From Gemmatimonadales bacterium (GTDB lineage Bacteria > Gemmatimonadota > Gemmatimonadetes > Palauibacterales > Palauibacteraceae), in the NCBI GenBank assembly GCA_009840115.1, contig VXOJ01000051.1, forward strand, positions 1 through 36,208: DNA of 36,208 nucleotides, in the 5' to 3' direction. Shown here piece by piece: positions 22,559 through 31,352 of this stretch (its first letter is position 1; each line of letters starts with the position of its first letter). The translations under genes were made by a program, and so were the position numbers. The notes beneath the pieces are model-generated. The model saw only the letters and a program-made list of their open reading frames with translations, ran no database searches and was not told the DNA's origin.

Positions 22559-23992
22559 ATGGGGGTCGACGAACTCGTCAACCGGATCATGCGCCCCGTC
22601 GCGGACGCGGTATCGGAGTTCATCTTCTTTTCCGTGCCGGTCGGCGGGGTCGAGATTCCGCTCATCGTGGCGTGGCTCATCGCCGGGGGCGCGTTCTTCA
22701 CTCTGTACCTGGGCTTCATCAACGTGCGGGGCTTCAGGCACGCGCTCGACCTGGTCAGAGGCCGCTACACGGATCCCTCGCAGCCGGGCGAGGTGACGCC
22801 CTTCCAGGCGCTCGCGACCGCGGTGTCGGGCACGGTCGGCATCGGGAACATCGCGGGCGTGGCGGTGGCGATCTCGCTGGGCGGGCCCGGGGCCACGCTG
22901 TGGCTGATCATCGCCGGGCTGCTCGGCATGAGCACGAAGTTCGCCGAGTGCACGCTGGCGGTGAAGTATCGCCGCACCAACCCGGACGGCTCCGTGAGCG
23001 GCGGCCCGATGTACTACCTGCAGCACGGCCTGGAGCTGCGGAACCTGCCCGGGATCGGCCGCAGCCTGGGGATGTTCTACGCCGGCGCCATGGTCCTGGG
23101 CTGTCTCGGCATCGGCAACATGTTCCAGTCCAACCAGGCGGCCGCCATCCTGATCGAGGTGACGGGCGCCGAGGGCAGCTTCTTCAGCGACAAGGCCTGG
23201 CTGCTGGGCGTCCTCATGGCCGGCGCCGTGGCGCTGGTCACGGTCGGCGGGATCCGAAGCATCGCCCGCGTCACCTCCAGGCTGGTGCCCTTCATGGCGG
23301 TGCTCTACGTGCTGTCGGCGCTGGCGATCATCGGGCTGAACGCCGACCGGCTGCCCGGCGCCATCGTTCAGATCTGGGAGGGGGCGTTCTCGGCGGACAG
23401 CGTCGGTGGCGGCATGATCGGCGTGATGATCATCGGGTTCCGGCGGGCCGTGTTCTCGAACGAGGCCGGCTTGGGCTCCGCCGCCATCGCGCACTCGGCG
23501 GTGCAGACGGACGAACCGTGCACCGAGGGTTTCGTCGGCCTGCTGGAGCCGTTCATCGACACGGTGGTCATCTGCACGATGACGGCGCTGGTCATCATCA
23601 CGACCGTCTACGATCCGACGCTGGCCGACACCGGCATCACCGGCATCGAGATGACCAAGACGGCCTTCGAGAGCACGCTCTCGTGGTCGCCCGTGCCCCT
23701 CTCGGTGGCGGCGGTGCTGTTCGCCTTCTCGACGATGATTTCGTGGAGCTACTACGGCCTGAAGTCTCTCACCTATCTGACGGGCGAGAACCGAACCGTG
23801 GAAGCCGGCTTCAAGCTGTTCTTCTGCGGTTTCGTGGTCCTGGGCGCCAGCCTGCAACTGGGAGCGCTGATCGATCTCTCGGACGCGGTGATCTACGTGG
23901 TCGCGATTCCCAACCTGCTCGGCCTGTACCTGCTGGCCCCGGTCCTGAAGCGGGAGATGCGCTCGTATCGGGAGCGACTCGGACGCTACTGA
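22559..23992 (+). CDS. AGCS-family sodium/alanine-glycine symporter
   Basis: A 477-residue inner-membrane transporter with about 10-11 hydrophobic helices. The AGCS signature regions are clear: FQALATAVSGTVGIGNIAGVA (sodium/substrate-binding helix), KFAECTLAVKYR, SGGPMYYLQHGL, and FRRAVFSNEAGLGSAAIAHS with TDEPCTEGFVGLLEPFIDT. The family imports alanine, glycine or related small amino acids with sodium. It likely forms an operon with the amidohydrolase (11-bp gap). Given the divergent taurine genes, a small amino-sulfonate such as taurine could be the cargo, but nothing in the sequence proves it. Confidence 0.92.
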   Translation: MGVDELVNRIMRPVADAVSEFIFFSVPVGGVEIPLIVAWLIAGGAFFTLYLGFINVRGFRHALDLVRGRYTDPSQPGEVTPFQALATAVSGTVGIGNIAGVAVAISLGGPGATLWLIIAGLLGMSTKFAECTLAVKYRRTNPDGSVSGGPMYYLQHGLELRNLPGIGRSLGMFYAGAMVLGCLGIGNMFQSNQAAAILIEVTGAEGSFFSDKAWLLGVLMAGAVALVTVGGIRSIARVTSRLVPFMAVLYVLSALAIIGLNADRLPGAIVQIWEGAFSADSVGGGMIGVMIIGFRRAVFSNEAGLGSAAIAHSAVQTDEPCTEGFVGLLEPFIDTVVICTMTALVIITTVYDPTLADTGITGIEMTKTAFESTLSWSPVPLSVAAVLFAFSTMISWSYYGLKSLTYLTGENRTVEAGFKLFFCGFVVLGASLQLGALIDLSDAVIYVVAIPNLLGLYLLAPVLKREMRSYRERLGRY

Positions 23993-24030
23993 GCGCTGAA
24001 AAACATGACAAAGAGTGAAATCGACGAGGG

Positions 24031-24768
24031 ATGACGAAGCATGAGGAGCATATGACCATCGCAAACGGACCGGCGGAGCTGAGGCTTCGCGAGTTGCGTA
24101 TCGGGTATCGCCGGGGGCAGTGGGTGCTGGGCGGGCTCTCGCTCGACATCGTGCCCGGCGAAGTGCTCGCGGTGGTGGGCCCCAACGGCTCGGGCAAGAC
24201 GACACTCTTCCGCACGCTGCTGGGTGTGCTGGCTCCGATGGACGGCGAGGCCACCGTGTCCGGCACCGACCCCGCGGACTACCGGCGCCGGCACGGGATC
24301 GGCTACCTGGCCGAAGACACGGTGCTCCCGCCCGGGTGGACGTGCGACGGCCTGCTCGCGCTCGCGGCGGCCGCGGCCGGTCCCGACGCCGACATCGAGC
24401 GCGCCTGCCGGCTGGCCGGGCTCGACTACGACACCGACGGTCCCGCCGATTCGTTGTCCAAGGGGATGCGGCGCCGGCTGGCGCTCGCCATGGCTCTGAT
24501 GCGGCCGACCGGGCTGCTCTTCCTGGACGAGCCCGAATCGGGACTGGACCCCGGGCAGCGCATCCGCCTCCGCCGGCGGATCGAGGAGATTCGCGGCCAG
24601 TCCACGATCCTCGTTGCCAGCCACGACCTCGGCGAACTCGCGATGATGAGCGACCGCGTCCTCCTGATCGACCGGGGGCGCGGACGCATCGTGGAGCCAC
24701 CGGAAGGCGGCTTCACGCGCGAGTTCCTCGAGACGGAGTTCGTCGGACTGGAAGGGGCGGTGTCATGA
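24031..24768 (+). CDS. ABC transporter ATP-binding protein
   Basis: A 245-residue ABC ATPase. Walker A GPNGSGKTT is at residues 50-58. The signature is the variant LSKGM followed by RRRLALAMAL. Walker B is LLFLDEPESGLDP, and the switch His is in ASHDLGELAMM. It pairs with the membrane protein encoded downstream through an ATGA overlap and resembles CcmA-type exporters of two-gene systems. An in-frame ATG at 24052 (AGGAG just before it) is an alternative start; both have imperfect Shine-Dalgarno spacing. The cargo is unknown. Confidence 0.93.
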   Translation: MTKHEEHMTIANGPAELRLRELRIGYRRGQWVLGGLSLDIVPGEVLAVVGPNGSGKTTLFRTLLGVLAPMDGEATVSGTDPADYRRRHGIGYLAEDTVLPPGWTCDGLLALAAAAAGPDADIERACRLAGLDYDTDGPADSLSKGMRRRLALAMALMRPTGLLFLDEPESGLDPGQRIRLRRRIEEIRGQSTILVASHDLGELAMMSDRVLLIDRGRGRIVEPPEGGFTREFLETEFVGLEGAVS

Positions 24769-25607
24769 ACATCCTCAAGGCTTCCCTCCGGAACGCGTTG
24801 CACCGCAGGTGGAAGTTCGCGCTGGTGGTATTCCTGTTCGGCGCCGGGGTCCTCGTCCTCTCGCACGCCTACCCCGTGGCGGAGACCCTCGAGCGCATGC
24901 AGGCCGTGGGTGAGGCGATGGAAGGCGGCACCGAGCCGACCAGCGAGCAGATCGAAACCATGACGCGAGGGGCGGTCACGGTCCTCCTCTTCAGCCTGCT
25001 GAACCTCGCCTTCGGCTTCGGCACGATCCTCTTCGCCTTCCTGATGCCGGGCGGGATGGTCGCGAACGAGCGACGCAGCGGCGCGATCATGCTGTGGGCG
25101 CAACATCCGATGCCGCTACGGTCCTTCTATCTCCGGCAGTACGCCGGCATACAGGTCGCGACGTTCGCCGCTCTCCTGATCTTCGGTGTGACGGGCGCGG
25201 TCGCCGTTTTGCCGTCCGGAACCGTGCCGGCCACGGAACTGGGAGAGGTCCTGAGCGTCTGCCTCAGGGGCGTGCTCGCATGCGCGATCAGCTTCGCCAT
25301 CACGGCACTCGGGATCCGCCGTGCCGCGCTCTTCGCGCTGCTGTACTACCTGCTCTCCGGGGCCGTGGGGTCGCTGCTCGAAAACCCCATCATTCTGGAG
25401 AACTGGTCGGCGGCGGAGTCGGTCAGCACGGTACTGTCGTTCGTCATCTTCCCCATCGGAGTCATCAACGATCTCGTCGCGGGGTTCGCGTCCGGCGTGG
25501 CCTGGGACTGGGGAGCGACGGGAGTGGCCATCTATCACTTCCTCCTGTGGACCGGCATCGCGTGGCTCGGCCTCCGCAGGATCGAGAAGCGGCCCCTGAA
25601 ACTGTAA
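24765..25607 (+). CDS. ABC-2-type permease
   Basis: A 280-residue membrane protein with about six hydrophobic helices: residues 16-35, 68-95, 120-140, 155-180, 185-205 and 245-270. MVANERRSGAIMLWAQHPMPLRSFYLRQYAG is the typical cytoplasmic coupling region of ABC-2 permeases. Its ATG overlaps the stop of the ATPase gene, so the two proteins are made together as one transporter. A hydrophilic loop (about residues 40-65) lies between helices 1 and 2. Transported substrate unknown. Confidence 0.85.
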   Translation: MNILKASLRNALHRRWKFALVVFLFGAGVLVLSHAYPVAETLERMQAVGEAMEGGTEPTSEQIETMTRGAVTVLLFSLLNLAFGFGTILFAFLMPGGMVANERRSGAIMLWAQHPMPLRSFYLRQYAGIQVATFAALLIFGVTGAVAVLPSGTVPATELGEVLSVCLRGVLACAISFAITALGIRRAALFALLYYLLSGAVGSLLENPIILENWSAAESVSTVLSFVIFPIGVINDLVAGFASGVAWDWGATGVAIYHFLLWTGIAWLGLRRIEKRPLKL

Positions 25608-25739
25608 CAAACTTCGTCCATTTGACGGGACCTTTACCCCCCTATTTGGGGAGTAGTGTGCGGCGCCCGCGCGTGTGACTGTGGGGCAACAGCCACGGCA
25701 GGCGTGCTCGATCAGGGCACCGCGAAAGGGACCGGACGA

Positions 25740-28700
25740 ATGATCAAGCGCAGGGACGGATCGACGCGTGTATCGCTGGGCGCAGCCCTGCTGGCGTCGG
25801 CCGTCTGGGCATTCGCCTGCGGCGACGGAACTGTCGACCCACCGCCTCCTCCCCCCTCTCCCCCGGATCCGCCTCGGCCGACCGCGGTGACGGTGAGCCC
25901 GGCGACCGCCGAGTTGACCGCGCTGGGCGCCACCGTCCAGCTGTCGGCGGAGGTGCGCGACCAGAACGGACAGGTGATGTCCGGCGCGACCGTGACGTGG
26001 GCGAGCAGCGATCCTTCCGTGGCGCGGGTGGACAATGCGGGGCTGGTCACGGCCGTCGGGGACGGCGAGACCACGGTAACCGCGACCTCCGGCGAAGTCT
26101 CGGGCGAGGCCCGCGTGAGAGTGAGGCGGCCGACGCCGTCGCCGGACCGGGCGGCCCTGGTGGCGTTCCATGAAGCGACGGGGGGGCCGAACTGGGAGCG
26201 GGCAGGCAACTGGCTGAGCGACCGGCACGTCCGCGAATGGGAGGGAGTCTCGGTCGACGACGAAGGGCGTGTGGTTGAGCTGAAGCTGGAAGGTAACAAC
26301 CTCGTCGGCGCCATTCCGGCCGCGTTGAGCCGCCTGTCGGCGATCGAGCGGGTCAACCTGAACTTCAACGGTCTGAGTGGCCGCATACCGGCCGAACTCC
26401 GAAGCCTTACGCGCCTGAGAAACCTCCATCTCGGAAGCAACGATCTCTCCGGTGCCATCCCCGCCGAGTTGGGTGAGCTGTCGGAACTGGTGGAACTCGA
26501 CCTCAACCAGAACTCGCTTTCGGGCACCATTCCTCGCGCACTCGGCGACCTGTCGAAGCTCGAACGCCTGTTGCTGCTCTCGAACGACCTGCAAGGCCCC
26601 ATCCCTCCCGAGTTGGGCCGGTTGTCCCGTCTTCGGACCCTGGCGTTGGCGGGCAACTCGTTGTCAGGCAGGATTCCCCCGGAACTCGGCGAGCTTGCCA
26701 GCCTCGAGTTCCTCCACCTGGGAATCAACGACCTCACCGGCCCGATCCCCGCCGGGCTCTTCTCCGGGACCACACGCCTGGAGTCCCTGCTCCTCCAGTT
26801 CAATGGCCTGACGGGATCCCTCCCGGCGGAGATCGGAAACCTCCCGCGGCTGAAGTGGCTGTATGTCTCGGAGAACGACCTGACGGGACCCCTGCCGCCG
26901 GAGCTTGGCGATCTTCACAGCCTCAAGGAGCTGTACGCTCGCGGAAACGGGATCACCGGCCCTCTGCCGCCGGAGCTCGGACGGCTGACCAGCCTTGAGG
27001 ATCTGCAGTTGTACAACAACGAGATCACGGGCCCGATACCGGCGGAGTGGGGAGGCATGACGGGCCTGCAGGCGTTGTTGTTGTTCGGAAACCGCCTCAG
27101 CGGGCCGCTTCCGCCGGAGCTCGGCGATCTCGGGGCGCTCCAGTGGCTGTGGCTCGGAGACAACGATCTCGAGGGCGGAGTGCCGCAGCGGTTCGGAGAG
27201 ATGACCGCCTTGACGCAGCTGGACGTCACCGACAATCCGCGCATGTCGGGTCCGTTGCCCGCCTCGCTGACGCAGCTCGGCCGGATGGAGGCGTTGCTCA
27301 CGGGTGGCACCGACCTCTGCGCGCCCCGCGGAGAGCCGTTCGCAAACTGGCTCGGCCGGATCTGGAAACAGCGGGTGGCGCTGTGCGAGGACTCGGGCGG
27401 CTCCGCCTTCCTGCTGACACAGGCCGTTCAGTCGAGGTCGTTTCCCGTGCCGCTCGTGGCCGGGGAGCCCGCCCTGCTTCGCGTCTTCGTCACCGCGGCA
27501 GCCGCGGGCGGAGCCACGATCCCGCCCGTGCGCGCCAGCTTCCATTCGGACGGCAGCGAAGTCCATGTCGCCGAGATCTCCGGACAATCCACGGCCATCC
27601 CGACCAGCGTCAACGAGGGTGACCTGACCCGGTCGGCCAACGCCGAGATTCCCGGGCATGTGCTGCAGCCGGACACGGAGATCGTGATCGAGATCGATCC
27701 CGACGGAACGCTGGGCTCCGGCGTGAACATCACGAGGCGGATTCCCGAGGAGGGACGCCTGAGGCTCGATATTCGCGCGATGCCCGTGCTCGACCTGACC
27801 GTGATCCCGTTCCTGTGGGCCTCAGCCCCCGACCGTTCGGTGCTGGCGGCGACGGCCGGGATGGCGGCCGATCCCATGGGACATGAACTCCTCGAGGATG
27901 CGCGGGTGCTCCTGCCGGTGGCCGAACTCGAGGTCACGGATCACGAAGCCGTCACCGTTTCCAGCAACCACGCCTTCGAGATCCTGAGGGCGACGGAAGC
28001 GATCCGGGTCGTCGAGGGCGGCGAGGGTCACTATCAGGGACTGATGGCCGGTACCGTCACCGGTGCCGCGGGCGTGGCGGCCACTCCGGGCCGGACCAGC
28101 TTCTCGGTCACGAACTCGTCGACGATCGCTCATGAGCTCGGGCACAACATGAATCTCCAGCATGCTCCATGCGGCCGCCCGGGTGCCCCGGACCCGGCCT
28201 TTCCCAATTCGGACGGCTCGATCGGCAGTTGGGGCTACGACTTCGGGACCGGCGCGCTCGTGCCTCCGAGTACCCCGGATCTCATGAGCTACTGCCGGGA
28301 CCGCTGGATCAGCGACTTCAGCTTCTCGAACGCGCTGCGGTACAGGCTGGTCGACGAGCCACAGGGTTCGGCCGGCGCGGCTGCCGAGCGCCCGGCGCTC
28401 CTCCTCTGGGGCGGCACCGGACCGGACGGCGAGCCCTTCCTGGAGCCCGCCTTCGCGCTGTCGGCTCCGCCCTCGCTCCCGCGGGCGGGAGGGGACCACA
28501 CCCTCATCGGTGCGGACGAGAACGGGCGCGAACTCTTCAGGCTCAGCTTCGCGATGAAGGAGGTGGCCGATGGTGACGGACGTTCCCTGTTCGCCTTCGC
28601 GCTCCCGGTGCAGCCCGGCTGGGCGGAAACGCTCGCTGCCATAACGCTGTCCGGGCCCGGGGGATCCGCGATCCTGGATGAGACCACCGATCGTCTGATG

Positions 28701-28871
28701 GCGATCCTGCGCGATCCGCTCACGGGCCAGGTGCGAGCCATCCTGCGAGGTGAGCCCGGCGTCGCACGGGCGTTTGCCGACCAGGCGGGCGCGACGGGGA
28801 TCGACCCGCGCCGTTACGACGAGTTCCTGAGCCGCGGGATTCCCGCTGCGGGGGCCTGGGAGCGGCGGTAG
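25740..28871 (+). CDS. BIG2-LRR-metzincin lipoprotein
   Basis: A 1043-residue surface-type lipoprotein with lipobox WAFAC near residue 25 and a Pro-rich linker. A BIG2 Ig-like domain spans about 45-130 (TVSPATAELTALGATVQL, WASSDPSVARVD). About 14 plant-type leucine-rich repeats span about 178-525, 24-residue units of the form LxxLxLxxNxLSGxIPxELGxL. A linker region leads to a zinc protease domain with HELGHNMNLQH (His798, Glu799, His802, His808) and a Met-turn in DLMSYCRDRW, so a metzincin, perhaps near M66. The frame is open 28 codons upstream, but the signal peptide starts at the ATG 25740. AAAGGGA precedes it; TTGACG at 25622 with TATTTG at 25643 is a weak promoter guess. It converges on the LVIVD gene with 2 bp between. 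Confidence 0.87.
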   Translation: MIKRRDGSTRVSLGAALLASAVWAFACGDGTVDPPPPPPSPPDPPRPTAVTVSPATAELTALGATVQLSAEVRDQNGQVMSGATVTWASSDPSVARVDNAGLVTAVGDGETTVTATSGEVSGEARVRVRRPTPSPDRAALVAFHEATGGPNWERAGNWLSDRHVREWEGVSVDDEGRVVELKLEGNNLVGAIPAALSRLSAIERVNLNFNGLSGRIPAELRSLTRLRNLHLGSNDLSGAIPAELGELSELVELDLNQNSLSGTIPRALGDLSKLERLLLLSNDLQGPIPPELGRLSRLRTLALAGNSLSGRIPPELGELASLEFLHLGINDLTGPIPAGLFSGTTRLESLLLQFNGLTGSLPAEIGNLPRLKWLYVSENDLTGPLPPELGDLHSLKELYARGNGITGPLPPELGRLTSLEDLQLYNNEITGPIPAEWGGMTGLQALLLFGNRLSGPLPPELGDLGALQWLWLGDNDLEGGVPQRFGEMTALTQLDVTDNPRMSGPLPASLTQLGRMEALLTGGTDLCAPRGEPFANWLGRIWKQRVALCEDSGGSAFLLTQAVQSRSFPVPLVAGEPALLRVFVTAAAAGGATIPPVRASFHSDGSEVHVAEISGQSTAIPTSVNEGDLTRSANAEIPGHVLQPDTEIVIEIDPDGTLGSGVNITRRIPEEGRLRLDIRAMPVLDLTVIPFLWASAPDRSVLAATAGMAADPMGHELLEDARVLLPVAELEVTDHEAVTVSSNHAFEILRATEAIRVVEGGEGHYQGLMAGTVTGAAGVAATPGRTSFSVTNSSTIAHELGHNMNLQHAPCGRPGAPDPAFPNSDGSIGSWGYDFGTGALVPPSTPDLMSYCRDRWISDFSFSNALRYRLVDEPQGSAGAAAERPALLLWGGTGPDGEPFLEPAFALSAPPSLPRAGGDHTLIGADENGRELFRLSFAMKEVADGDGRSLFAFALPVQPGWAETLAAITLSGPGGSAILDETTDRLMAILRDPLTGQVRAILRGEPGVARAFADQAGATGIDPRRYDEFLSRGIPAAGAWERR

Positions 28872-28873
28872 CC

Positions 28874-30172
28874 CTACTGCTGCAGACGGAGGACGAAGAG
28901 GCCCTCGTCCCAGCTCGAGGCCACGAAGATGCCGCTCTCGAACCAGGGGTAGGTCGACCAGGAGCCGTCGAAGTTCTTGTCGTTGTGCTCGGGTACGGTG
29001 TCGAAGTACCCGGCCTCGCGCGGGTTCGCGGGGTCGGAGATGTCGAGGATCCGCACGCCGAACGCGTAGTTGGAGTGGTAGATCAGGCTGCCGTGCACGT
29101 AGAGGTTGTGGTCGATCGCCTCGGTCGGACCCAGGTGCTCCTTCGCCAGAACCGGATCGTCGAGGTCGGCGAGGTCCCACACGAGCAGGCGCGTCCGCGA
29201 GACCCGGTTGTTCCTCTCGTCGTTTTCGTCGTTCTGGTAGAAGTACCGGTGGTCTTCGCTGAGCCACCCCTGGTGGATGTAGTCGCGGTCCGCGTAGGTG
29301 GCGGTCGAGAGCGTGACCGGGTTCGCCTTGTCGGTCACGTCGGACACGACGATCGCCGTCTCGTTCGAACCGATGCAGATCTCGCGGCCCGCGTGCTCCG
29401 CGTCCGGCCCCCGATACACGACGCACTGGACATCGTGCGTGTAGCCGGTGCCGCGGCGTCCCGTCCCCTCGGCGGCGTAGCAACCCGCGAAGCTCGGATT
29501 CTTCGGGTCCGAGAGGTCGATCATGTGGAGGCCGCCCCCGCAGGTCTCGGCGCCGGAGTTGTTGCCAACGGCGTAGGCGAAGCCGGTCTCCTCGTTGATC
29601 GCGATGTTGTGGACGGCGCTCACCTCCCGGTAGCGTGCGTCCGCGCCGAGTTCCGTGAACTCCGTCAGTCCGCGAAGCCGGGTGAGGTCGAGGACCTGCA
29701 TCCCGTGGCCCGTGATGTTGTCCGCGACGACGTACGCGTGATCCGCATACACCTTCATGTCGCGCCAGCCGCTGTGCGAGGTCGCCGAGGGCATGAAGGC
29801 GATGGGGCGCGGCTCAGTCGGCGTCGAGAGATCGACGATCGCGAGTCCGTCGTGCCGTCCGACCAGCGCGTATTCAACACCCGTCTGCGGGTCCGTCCAC
29901 CCCCAGATGTCGTTCACGGCCCATCGGTTCTCCGATCCCGCGGGCGTCCGTCCGGGGCTCAGGTCGCGCAAAGGCACCTGCGCTGCGAGATCCACGCGAC
30001 TGCACGGGAACCCGCTGGCTGAACCGCCCTCGCATGGCACGATCTGCGCCGCAATGGGAGGCGGCGGCTCGGGCGGGTCGGGCGGCTCCGGATCGGGCGG
30101 ACCGGTCGGGGGGTCCACGCACGCGACCGTCGCGACCGCGACCAGCGCAAGGAGGGGGACAAAGGCGCGCAT
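28874..30172 (-). CDS. LVIVD-repeat (choice-of-anchor B) lipoprotein
   Basis: A 432-residue lipoprotein: signal peptide with lipobox TVAC (Cys18), a Pro-rich spacer (PPDPEPPDPPEPPPP), and then a beta-propeller of LVIVD-type repeats such as DGLAIVDLSTPTEPR, MQVLDLTRL, LHMIDLSDPKNPSF, AIVVSDVTDKANPV, LLVWDLADLDDPV and VRILDISDPANPREAGYF. The pattern matches choice-of-anchor B family proteins, whose role is unknown. It is the last gene of the minus-strand series, 10 nt after the NHL gene stop, but without a clear Shine-Dalgarno. Confidence 0.88.
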   Translation of the reverse strand: MRAFVPLLALVAVATVACVDPPTGPPDPEPPDPPEPPPPIAAQIVPCEGGSASGFPCSRVDLAAQVPLRDLSPGRTPAGSENRWAVNDIWGWTDPQTGVEYALVGRHDGLAIVDLSTPTEPRPIAFMPSATSHSGWRDMKVYADHAYVVADNITGHGMQVLDLTRLRGLTEFTELGADARYREVSAVHNIAINEETGFAYAVGNNSGAETCGGGLHMIDLSDPKNPSFAGCYAAEGTGRRGTGYTHDVQCVVYRGPDAEHAGREICIGSNETAIVVSDVTDKANPVTLSTATYADRDYIHQGWLSEDHRYFYQNDENDERNNRVSRTRLLVWDLADLDDPVLAKEHLGPTEAIDHNLYVHGSLIYHSNYAFGVRILDISDPANPREAGYFDTVPEHNDKNFDGSWSTYPWFESGIFVASSWDEGLFVLRLQQ

Positions 30173-30182
30173 CAGGTGAGTC

Positions 30183-31352
30183 TCAGTGGGTCAGGAGGAG
30201 CCGCGGCCCCAGAAGCCGGCCCGGGTCCGCGTCCGGCTTCGGGGTGAACTTGTTGATCCAGCCGCCGCTGTAGGACGCGATATACAGGTTGCCGTCCTCG
30301 TCCATGTCCATCTGGTGCGGGAGCGAGAGGCCGCCGGGCCAGATCCCCCGCCCGATCGCGCCGGCCGCTCCGTAGGCGCCCCAGTAGTCCTGCAGGACGC
30401 CGTCCCGATCGTACTTCAGGATGCGGTTCAGGCTCGCGTCCAGCACCCACACGGCGCCGTTCTCGTCGAGCCAGATGTTCACGGGATCGAAGATGTTCGG
30501 CCATTCCTCGATGAACTCGCCGTCGTGCGTGAACAACTGGAGGCGCTCGTTCTGGCGGTCCGCGACGTAGACCCGGTCCTCGTCCACCGCGAGGCCGTGC
30601 AGGAGATCGAATTCTCCCGGGCCGGTGCCGAGGGCGCCCCACTGCATGATGAACTCTCCGTCTTCGGAATACTTGATGATCCGTGAGTTCCAGTACCCGT
30701 CGGCGAGCAGGAAGCTCCCGTCCGGGAGGAACGCCAGCTTCGACGGCCAGCCGTAGGTGTAGGGTCCCCAGTCGGATCGGGCGCGGGCGGCTTCGCGGGT
30801 CTTCGGGTGGTCACGCTCGCCGAGGCGCATGGCGATCTCGCTGCCGTCGTTCGTGAACTTGACGACCTGCATGTGCCCTGCCCCGCCGCCGCTGTCGACC
30901 ACCCACACGTGCCGGTCGGGGTCGTAGGGGTTGATGTACACCTGGTGCGGAAGGGTGAAGAGCGAGTCCCACTGGGCCCACTGTTCCACGATCTCGCCGT
31001 TCCCGTTCGCGACGACGATGTAGTTCGTGCGGCGCAACCGGTCCTCGCGGGGGTCCGACCGGTCGGCGGGCCAGTCGCCGCGCGTCACGACGATGATGCG
31101 GTCCGGGTGGTCCACGGCGACGCCGGCCACCTGCCCCCATCCCCACTCGTCGTCGTGGTCGGGCGCGCCCTTCCACCACCCGGCGACGGGATCGTAGGGC
31201 CCCGTGCGGTCGTCGCCCCCCTTCACGACGGCGCCGTTGGATGCCCCGGCTCCGTCCATGGTCGCCGCGGCGGCCCGCTCCCCGCTTTCGCACCCCGGAA
31301 TGGCGAGCGCGGCCGCGAGCGCCAACGTCACCAGAGACGGCTGGGTCTTCAT
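30183..31352 (-). CDS. NHL-repeat propeller lipoprotein
   Basis: A 389-residue lipoprotein with lipobox AIPGC (about Cys21). A six-bladed NHL propeller follows, with blades such as WPSKLAFLPDGSFLLADGYWNSRIIKYSEDG, GPGEFDLLHGLAVDEDRVYVADRQNERLQLF, DPVNIWLDENGAVWVLDASLNRILKYD and LPHQMDMDEDGNLYIASYSGGWINKF. It resembles the peptidyl-alpha-hydroxyglycine lyase-like NHL group. An enzymatic role is not shown. The ATG at 31352 overlaps the ankyrin gene stop (ATGA) and has an AGGGAAAA Shine-Dalgarno inside that gene's end. Confidence 0.88.
   Translation of the reverse strand: MKTQPSLVTLALAAALAIPGCESGERAAAATMDGAGASNGAVVKGGDDRTGPYDPVAGWWKGAPDHDDEWGWGQVAGVAVDHPDRIIVVTRGDWPADRSDPREDRLRRTNYIVVANGNGEIVEQWAQWDSLFTLPHQVYINPYDPDRHVWVVDSGGGAGHMQVVKFTNDGSEIAMRLGERDHPKTREAARARSDWGPYTYGWPSKLAFLPDGSFLLADGYWNSRIIKYSEDGEFIMQWGALGTGPGEFDLLHGLAVDEDRVYVADRQNERLQLFTHDGEFIEEWPNIFDPVNIWLDENGAVWVLDASLNRILKYDRDGVLQDYWGAYGAAGAIGRGIWPGGLSLPHQMDMDEDGNLYIASYSGGWINKFTPKPDADPGRLLGPRLLLTH

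Noticed and set aside
25637..25651. Small CCCC-TATTT-GGGG hairpin after the ABC permease gene
   Set aside because: Four-bp stem without a T-run; too weak to call a terminator.
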